The notes under the pieces are model-generated. The model was given only the letters and a program-made list of their open reading frames with translations. It ran no database searches and was not told the origin of the DNA. Positions 58,406 to 64,000 of a stretch of 64,000 bases of DNA are shown in pieces. Made by a program: the position numbers and the translations under genes. The stretch's first letter is position 1. The number at the start of each line of letters is the position of its first letter. The DNA is taken from positions 12,528,780 to 12,592,779 of the forward strand of contig NC_067291.1 of assembly GCF_020740795.1 (NCBI RefSeq), read 5' to 3'. This DNA is from Apus apus. Its lineage: Eukaryota > Chordata > Aves > Apodiformes > Apodidae.

Positions 58406-58651
58406 GAAAGTGCTCCAACTTCTGTGTTTTGAGCAGCTCTGTGTGCATTTGTTGTACTTGCTGTTGGAGGTCTATCAAGTAACTACAACATAGTCTCTGC
58501 AACAACAGCATATGCAGCCCTTCAAGGTGGGAAAAGCATAGTTAGCCTTGTGTTTTACTGCTAACTGTACCTGGCTTTAGTATCACAACTGATATGTTGC
58601 ATAATTTGCAAGAGAAAATTATTCCAATTTGTTATTTACTGTTACGCTGTT

Positions 58652-58707
58652 AAAAAAAACAAACAAACAAACAAAAAAACCAAAAAAAACAAAACACAAC
58701 CAACCCA
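58652..58707. repeat. AAAC-rich simple repeat
   Basis: A/C-rich low complexity with several AAAC units and A runs of 7-8, inside the presumed TMC3 3' UTR. Confidence 0.8.
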
Positions 58708-58748
58708 CCTAATGGAAATTCAAAAGCTACGTACTTGGGAGCACCTTA

Positions 58749-58754
58749 ATTAAA
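58749..58754 (+). terminator. TMC3: Candidate polyadenylation signal ATTAAA for TMC3
   Basis: The common variant hexamer, 344 bp after the stop codon. No strong GU-rich downstream element is obvious, so confidence is low. Confidence 0.3.
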
Positions 58755-59571
58755 CCAGTACAAAAATGTCAGATGAGGCTCTCTTTGACAGTCACAGCTA
58801 AAGGAGCTTCCTCTGAATACATTTAAGCAGGTGTCAGCTTCCTACAAAGAGAGTTGCTGTCTATAGTATAATTTATGGCATCTTGATTTGCTTAGTTTGC
58901 ATATGGTGTAGCTCAAAAAGCTTAGCAATAGGTTAATTATAAAGAACAGAGTTTCTTTAGAGGGTGCTGTACGGGCAATGGAGTTACTTGATGGCAGCAA
59001 CGCATGCCACCCTGGGATGAAATCCTAGCTTTACTATTGACGTTATGGTGAGACCCCCTCAGTCCAGCCTGATAAGCTCCACTGTGGAAAACTTTCTATC
59101 TATGGCCTTTAAAAAAAACTCGATTCATCACATGCCTTTTTTGGGCTTGTTTTTCTTGACTCTCATTTGGATCGCTTCGGGTAAAAGAACCACGGGCCTT
59201 TGGCCAGAACCGCGCTGCCTCCTCGCAGTCGGTTCCGGCAGGCCGGGCTGGGCTGTGCCGGCCCGGGCTGGAGGGAGAACCGCCCGGGCCATGCCCGGCC
59301 CGGCCCTGGCGCCTCTTTTCCCGGCTGGTGCAGGCCCCTTGTCCCCCGCCGTCCGGCAGAGCCGCGACACGGCCACCCGCGGCTCCCGGCATGGCCTGGA
59401 TGTCCGGCCCCAGCCCCGCCGTCTCCGCGGAGCGCTGCGGGGACACAAGGCAGCCCCCGGGGCGGCGGGGGCCGCGGCCGCTCAGGTGAGGGGGCGGCGC
59501 TGCCATCGGCCCAGGGGGCGGAGCGGCCCGGAGCCCTCATAGGCCGCGTCCGCGGCTCCGCCCCGCCCGCC

Positions 59572-59661
59572 ATGGACTACACGGGACGAGCCGAGGCGGC
59601 GGCCGAGCAGATGGGGCTGTTCCGGCGGGACTCGGGCGGCTGGCGGGGCTGCCGGCGCACG
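59572..59661 (+). CDS. STARD5: STARD5 coding exon 1
   Basis: Residues 1-30 (starts MDYTGRAEAAAEQMGLF). Kozak CCGCCATGG, donor GCACG|GTGAGC. The first helix of the START fold. N-terminal residues differ from the human protein as recalled, but the FRRDSGGW block matches its YRRDTAGW. Confidence 0.92.
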
Positions 59662-62600
59662 GTGAGCGGGCGGGCGGGCCGGGGGCGGCTGAGGAGGGGC
59701 GGGGGGGGGGGCTGGCCCGGCGCGGCGGCTGAAGGCTTCGCCTCCCCGCAGAGCGAGGTTTCGGTTTCCTGGAGACCCTCCACCGAGTTTGCTGGCAACC
59801 TGTGAGTACGGCCGGCTCCCCACCTGCGTGTCCCCAGGCGCCGGGGTGAGGGATCGCCCCCCGCGGGGTGTCCGCGGCCGGGCAGGCTGGAGCCGGAGGG
59901 TTCTGGTTTCGTTTCGTCCCGCCGTGTAGGTACCGGGGAGAGGGGATCGTGCCGGCCAGCCCCCGGGATGTCTGGGAGTGCATCAAGCCGGTGGCCGGCG
60001 GCCGCAGGACCAAGTGGGACCCAAACGTGAAGGACTTCGAGGTCATCGAAGCCGTCAGCGATGTGAGTTCCTTAAAACCGTGCTGGGCCGGGGAGCGCAG
60101 CGCTGTGCTCGGGAGCAGCGGCTCTGGGGCAGCCCGCGGGCGGGAGGCTGGGCAGCCTCCCGGAGCAGCCTGGCTGCGCCGGGACTGCGCGTCTTGGTTT
60201 CTTCCTTTCCCGTTCTCTCCCCTCCCCTCCCCTTCCTTTCCCCTTATCTTTCCGAAAGGAATCTCTGATTCATTCATTTAAGTGCCACATGCTTAAAAAT
60301 ATGTACGTTTATAACACTGAAGAATGTTATAATGTTGTTTTTGACTCTGCAGATCAAGCTAAGTATCTGATTTTTTTAAACAACTTTTTCTGTGGAGGAA
60401 AGGGGAGGCACAGGAACACACAGACTCAGCTAAGCAGTGAGGGCTCATGTCTGTTCCCCAAGGCCCCTTCCTTCAGCAGGGCAGCACAGGCTGCGCTGCA
60501 GGCACCGGTCACGCTGCTCTTGTCCCTGACTGACCCCGGCTTTGCCTCACTGTCTGTCATTAAACTGGGGATGCTGCCCTTGGAGTATTACAGATGAAAA
60601 GACTCGTGTGTGAGCAGTAGTTTCTGCTGCTGCATTTATACAGTCTAATATCTTATTATTATTTTTAAGTGAGGTAGAAAAATCAAAGGACATTGGATTT
60701 AGATCCCTAAATCTGAAGTTGATGTAGGTGCTCAGAAGCAGCCAGGTTGCAGACACTGCCAGTCCTGGGAATGTTTGTGCAAGTTAATTTTTTTTTATTT
60801 TTTTTTTTTGGAGGAACCTTATAGGCATTTAGTATTAATTGTAAACTTAAACTTCAGAAATGCTGCAACCTGCCATTGAAATTCATCAGGCTTGGCAGAA
60901 CTTAGCAATGTGGTAGAAACCTCTGCTCTGGGGAGCCTGTAACCACAAAGCCTCCATAGAAGAGGAAGGGTAGCGTATCCAAGGTGTGTTCCATGTGATA
61001 CGGTGCATCCTGGAAAGGAGAAGCTTTTTAAATGTCCTGTGAGCACAAATGTGCTAGACTTGTTTTTCAGAATCCCTTGTGGTATCTGTCTTTAAACAAC
61101 CTGGAAGCAACATACTATTACTCTTTGTTTCCATCAAGCTGCCTTCCATCAGCACACTGCAGTGCCATTTGGTTGTGCTGGTTTGCATTCTGTTCAAGAA
61201 AGGGTGGAACAGGGACTCTGATGCAGCTTATAAAATGTAACTGAAAGCACCAAGGATTTTTCTTCTGTACTTTTGAAAGCATCAGCTGACATAACTGTTT
61301 TGTGACTTCCAGACTGTCTCTGTGTGCAGAACCACAACCCCTTCAGCTTTCATGAGGACTATTTCACCAAGAGAATTTGTGGATGTGGTGCTAGTGAAGC
61401 AGTACGAAGATGGGACGATGCTCTCTGCTGGTAAGATGCTTGTGTCGTCACGTTAAGAGATAACCAGCAGCAACCAGAAGTAAATTTAAAATAAAAAGTA
61501 AATAACATGCTCTGTAGTAACTGTTGACCTGGTCTTGGTCAGAAGATAAAATACTAGTGACTCTTACATGACTGTCCTCAGACAGAGTATGTGAGTCACA
61601 TTAATATTCAGATTACGATATTGTTGGCCTGTGGTTTCTTCCCTTGCTATGCTTTTGAGATTGAATAAGTATTTCATTTACAGTTAAGTTATAGGGATTC
61701 TTTTGTGTGTGCTTTTGTTTTTTCTTAAGGGTTTACAGAATTTTCTAAAAGGAGTCCCTTTTAGAGTCATAGAATCATAGAATGGTTTTGGATTGGAAGG
61801 GGCCTTAAATATCTAGTTCCAACTCCCCTGCGTGGTCAGGGACACCTCCTAGATCAGGTTGCTCCAAGCCCCATCCAGCCTAGCTTTGAATGCTTCCAGG
61901 GAGGGAGAATCCACAGCTTCCCTGGGCAACCAATGCCAGTGCCTCACCACCCTCACACCAAAGAATTTGTTCCTAATGTCTGACCTAAATGTACCTTCTG
62001 CCAGTTTAAAACCATTAACCCATGTACTATGGGCTAAGTCCCTCCCCAGCTTCCTTGCAGGAAGACTACTATAAGGTCTCCCCAGAGACTTCTCCAGGCT
62101 GAACAACCCCAACTTTTTCAGCCTGTCTTTTTAGGAGAGGTTCTCCAGCCCTCTGATGTTCTTTGTGCCCCTCCTCTGGACTCTAAACTTTGTTTTAACG
62201 TTTTCTGCAACACCTCTACGTTTTGCAAAGCTATTGAATAAATGTACCACTCCTGTCTGTGGGAATACTTGTTCTTATGAAACCAAATAGTGCATTTTTT
62301 TAGGGGCTGCCACTGTGTGGAAGGATATTTCTTTGGTTTTGCACTTTAATGCTGTTGTTTACCTGTTACAAGTTAGTGCTTTTATTGCCCTGCTGTTCAG
62401 CTGTCCCATTTTCCCATGCTGTTCAGGAATGCCTTGCTAGGAATTTATGTACTTGCTAGAGAGCAGCTTCTGAGCAGTCAAGTGGCATAAACCTCTGTGG
62501 CAGGGGTTTGTTGGAAGTAACTTGAATGACCTCTCTAGAAAAATAGTGCCTCACACCACATAGGTTAAATGAAACTTCCTCAAAGTGTCTTGATTCTTAG

Positions 62601-63617
62601 CTCCAGAACTCAGTAACAGTTGCTTCTAAATATAACACTTCCTTGATTTCTCCATTCCATGGCCAGAGTGGTTCCTTTAACAGTCTTTTCCTCACCCCTT
62701 GTATAGCACAGCCCCACACTGAAAAGATTATGCTCCATTCTTAAATTTACTCTGATATAGTAAGTTTGCTTCTCAGCTGGTGCTTTGAGTACGAAGGACA
62801 CTTCCATCTTCTGTGACAATGACACTTTTCTTGGATGATTTCTCTTACAGCCACCAATGTGGAACACCCACTGTGCCCTCCTCAACCAAATTTCGTGAGA
62901 GGTTTTAATTACCCCTGTGGCTGTTTCTGTGTACCTCTTCCAGGGTAAGAAGTGATCTGTTTGAATGTTGTGTATTCTAAAGCACTTCTTACCCAAGGTG
63001 TGGTGTGTTGGTGTCAATGTGGCTGAGCATGATCTGTAGCCTTTTGGCAATAACATGTTTCTCTCTTCTTTTGACTGGTTCTCAATGTGGTTGAGTACCC
63101 TTCCTGTTCTCTTTTTTTGTGCAATGAATTAGTTACAGGACCCATTATCATTGTAGAATTCTTGCTGATCTAGCAGAGATCCAGCAGAACATAGAAGTAT
63201 GGTCCTAATTTTTGGTCAGTGCGTGTCATTACATTGCCATAATTCATGAGCAGAATCAAAAACCCAAATAAGACCTACTTTAACTGTAATGTGACTCGTG
63301 GGGATAGCCACATTCATTCAAATTCAGAATTAACATCTGTTGTTTGTTGGGGTTTTTTTTAAAAGTACTTGGAAATATCTATAATCAGATAATGCATATA
63401 AAAGTCATTGTAAAGTTCTTAATGCTTTTTAACTGCTGGCTATAAAAAACACTTGCCTTGTCTTTACAGGGAACCCAACAGGACTCAGCTCCTCAGTTTC
63501 TTTCAGACTGATCTTGGTGGCTTTCTTCCCCAGACGGTGGTTGATTCCTTCTTTCCAGCTAGCATTGCTGGATTTTACAGCAATCTGGGCAAAGCTGTTA
63601 AGGAATTAAAAGCATGA
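59572..63617 (+). CDS. STARD5: STARD5, StAR-related lipid transfer domain protein 5 (complete, 6 exons)
   Basis: Coding sequence joins 59572-59661, 59752-59801, 59930-60062, 61313-61430, 62851-62944 and 63470-63617: 633 nt including stop, 210 residues (human is 213). The whole protein is one START domain, a helix-grip fold enclosing one lipid. Conserved blocks are VSVSWRPSTEFAGNLYRGEG (about 33-52), VWECIKPVAGG, TKWDPNVKDFEVIE, CRTTTPSA, ISPREFVDVVLVKQYEDGT, NVEHPLCPPQPNFVRGFNYP, CGCF, PGEPNRTQL and TDLGGFLPQTVVDSFFPASI. There is no signal peptide, transmembrane segment or targeting domain, so it should be cytosolic. Published work on STARD5 reports binding of bile acids and cholesterol or oxysterols; the ligand cannot be told from sequence. 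It lies 1,166 bp downstream of TMC3 in the same direction and has its own CpG-island promoter. The start ATG has a strong Kozak context (CCGCCATGG). Confidence 0.96.
59752..59801 (+). CDS. STARD5: STARD5 coding exon 2 (50 nt)
   Basis: Acceptor CCCCGCAG|AGCGAG, donor AACCT|GTGAGT. Encodes SEVSVSWRPSTEFAGN plus part of Leu47. Flanked by very short GC-rich introns of 90 and 128 bp. Confidence 0.94.
59930..60062 (+). CDS. STARD5: STARD5 coding exon 3
   Basis: Acceptor CCGTGTAG|GTACCG, donor GCGAT|GTGAGT. Encodes YRGEGIVPASPRDVWECIKP and TKWDPNVKDFEVIEAVSD. Confidence 0.95.
60063..61312 (+). other. STARD5: STARD5 intron 3
   Basis: A 1,250 bp intron starting inside the CpG island and becoming AT-rich. 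A T-rich run lies at 60788-60812. No nested gene or transposon was recognised. Confidence 0.7.
61313..61430 (+). CDS. STARD5: STARD5 coding exon 4
   Basis: Acceptor GACTTCCAG|ACTGTC, donor TGCTG|GTAAGA. Encodes TVSVCRTTTPSAFMRTISPR and EFVDVVLVKQYEDGTMLSA. Confidence 0.95.
61431..62850 (+). other. STARD5: STARD5 intron 4
   Basis: A 1,420 bp intron that carries the minus-strand CR1 fragment at 61764-62183. The rest is unremarkable AT-rich sequence. Confidence 0.7.
61764..62183 (-). mobile_element. CR1 LINE 3' fragment, minus strand, in STARD5 intron 4
   Basis: About 420 bp, antisense to STARD5. At the low coordinate it begins with two copies of the inverted CR1 terminal octamer (AGTCATAGAATCATAGAATG), then GGTTTTGGATTGGAAGGGGC, the usual 3' tail. 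The minus-strand frame 61849-62112 encodes the extreme C terminus of the CR1 reverse transcriptase (GLFSLEKSLG, NKFFGVRVVRHWHWLPREAV, SLEAFKARLD). It is 5'-truncated and contains indels relative to an intact element, so it is inactive. Confidence 0.95.
62851..62944 (+). CDS. STARD5: STARD5 coding exon 5
   Basis: Acceptor TCTCTTACAG|CCACCA, donor TCCAGG|GTAAGA. Encodes ATNVEHPLCPPQPNFVRGFN and YPCGCFCVPLP, a conserved START segment (human has CPPKPGFVRGFNHPCGCF). Confidence 0.96.
62945..63469 (+). other. STARD5: STARD5 intron 5
   Basis: A 525 bp intron of ordinary AT-rich sequence. A minus-strand open frame spanning 62610-63056 covers exon 5 in antisense and is treated as a shadow. Confidence 0.7.
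63470..63617 (+). CDS. STARD5: STARD5 coding exon 6 (terminal)
   Basis: Acceptor GTCTTTACAG|GGAACC. Encodes EPNRTQLLSFFQTDLGGFLP and FFPASIAGFYSNLGKAVKEL then KA, stop TGA at 63615-63617. This is the C-terminal helix of the START fold. Confidence 0.96.
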
Positions 63618-64000
63618 CAAGACCAGTAGCTGACATCACCAGCTGAGGATAGGAAAAAAAAATGGCAGCTTGAGGTTAAAAGTAGGAAGGTGGTCTTACA
63701 GGACTTTACTACCAGCAAAGATATTAAGGAAAGGTGAAAGGGAAACAACGGATTGAGTATATTTTTAAAGCGGTATTTTCTGCCTGTCTCTATTCAAAGC
63801 AATGCACTCTTTTTTAATACAATATCCTTAATTTTCATAATTAGATAAATATCACACTAGAGGGTGGAAGAATCCTGGAGGCAGCACTGCTGCCTGTCTG
63901 CAGGGAGAAGATGCACGTTCTAGGTCTGTTTATGGCCATACTTGGTCAATGTCAGTGAGGAGAAGCATTGCTAAAACCCACTCAGCACTACAGCACTAGC
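63618..64000 (+). other. STARD5: STARD5 3' UTR, partial
   Basis: Presumed 3' UTR. I saw no AATAAA or ATTAAA to the end of the window; a weak variant (AATACA, about 63817) is present. The transcript probably ends beyond the window. Confidence 0.5.

Larger units (their letters stand above)
58406..58760 (+). other. TMC3: TMC3 3' UTR (candidate) with A-rich tract
   Basis: Sequence after the TMC3 stop. It includes an A/C-rich simple tract (58652-58707, with AAAC units). An ATTAAA polyadenylation hexamer lies at 58749-58754, 344 bp past the stop. No AATAAA was found before the STARD5 CpG island, so the ATTAAA is the best candidate, but the true end is unproven. Confidence 0.4.
59160..60240. promoter_or_regulatory. 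STARD5: CpG island at the STARD5 5' end
   Basis: A dense run of CpG and GC-rich sequence starting sharply near 59,165 and fading after exon 3 at about 60,240, covering the promoter, exons 1-3 and introns 1-2 of STARD5. It extends about 400 bp upstream of the start codon. Sp1-type GGGCGG boxes are present (about 59515-59521). No TATA box was seen, in keeping with a broad CpG-island promoter. The upstream reach makes bidirectional activity possible. Long open frames on both strands here are by-products of GC-richness. Confidence 0.88.

Noticed and set aside
59045-60281. Long open frames on both strands (up to 246 codons) around the STARD5 promoter
   Set aside because: They are GC-driven shadows. 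The real exons 1-3 of STARD5 are identified by the START domain sequence and splice sites in phase.
62610-63056. 148-codon minus-strand open frame
   Set aside because: It is antisense to STARD5 exon 5 and flanking intron; there is no family resemblance and no promoter or splice support.

Overview
The window is vertebrate nuclear DNA, most likely from a bird. The evidence is intron-split genes with GT-AG (and two GC-AG) junctions, CpG-rich promoters in an otherwise AT-rich, CpG-poor background, low repeat density, and CR1 LINE 3' ends as the only clearly recognisable transposon family. No bacterial genes, CRISPR arrays, tRNA or rRNA genes were seen.

Layout. (1) Positions 1 to about 37,100 are a gene-poor stretch. 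No open reading frame here looks like a real exon. It holds one 3' CR1 fragment of about 775 bp on the minus strand (20138-20912), three short plus-strand CR1 tails (near 28.3, 30.9 and 34.6 kb), an old palindromic MITE-like repeat (18326-18420), several AT-rich blocks with clustered homeodomain-like or bZIP-like motifs that could be regulatory, and an isolated CpG island at about 23.93-24.28 kb with no gene attached. (2) Positions 37,428-58,405 hold the complete coding sequence of TMC3 (transmembrane channel-like 3). I assembled it by hand as 22 coding exons on the plus strand, with every junction in phase (3,324 nt including stop, 1,107 residues). (3) A spacer of 1,166 bp contains the candidate TMC3 3' UTR and then a strong CpG island. 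(4) Positions 59,572-63,617 hold the complete coding sequence of STARD5 (a single START-domain lipid carrier) in 6 exons on the plus strand (633 nt including stop, 210 residues), with a minus-strand CR1 fragment in intron 4. The STARD5 3' UTR appears to continue past the window end.

The TMC3-STARD5 head-to-tail pair matches the arrangement I know from human 15q25. The upstream desert would then be the interval between MEX3B and TMC3. The two genes are not known to share a pathway: TMC3 is a polytopic membrane protein of the TMC/anoctamin-like superfamily, and STARD5 is a soluble sterol/bile-acid-binding protein. Their closeness is best read as conserved synteny.

The most interesting points are two non-canonical GC donor sites in TMC3 (introns 6 and 21), the orphan CpG island 13 kb upstream of TMC3, the possibility that the STARD5 CpG island fires in both directions (antisense to TMC3), and a handful of motif clusters in the desert that may be regulatory elements. 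I did not find a convincing novel biological system. All exon boundaries were read by eye from splice signals, phase and my memory of the protein families; no database search was run.
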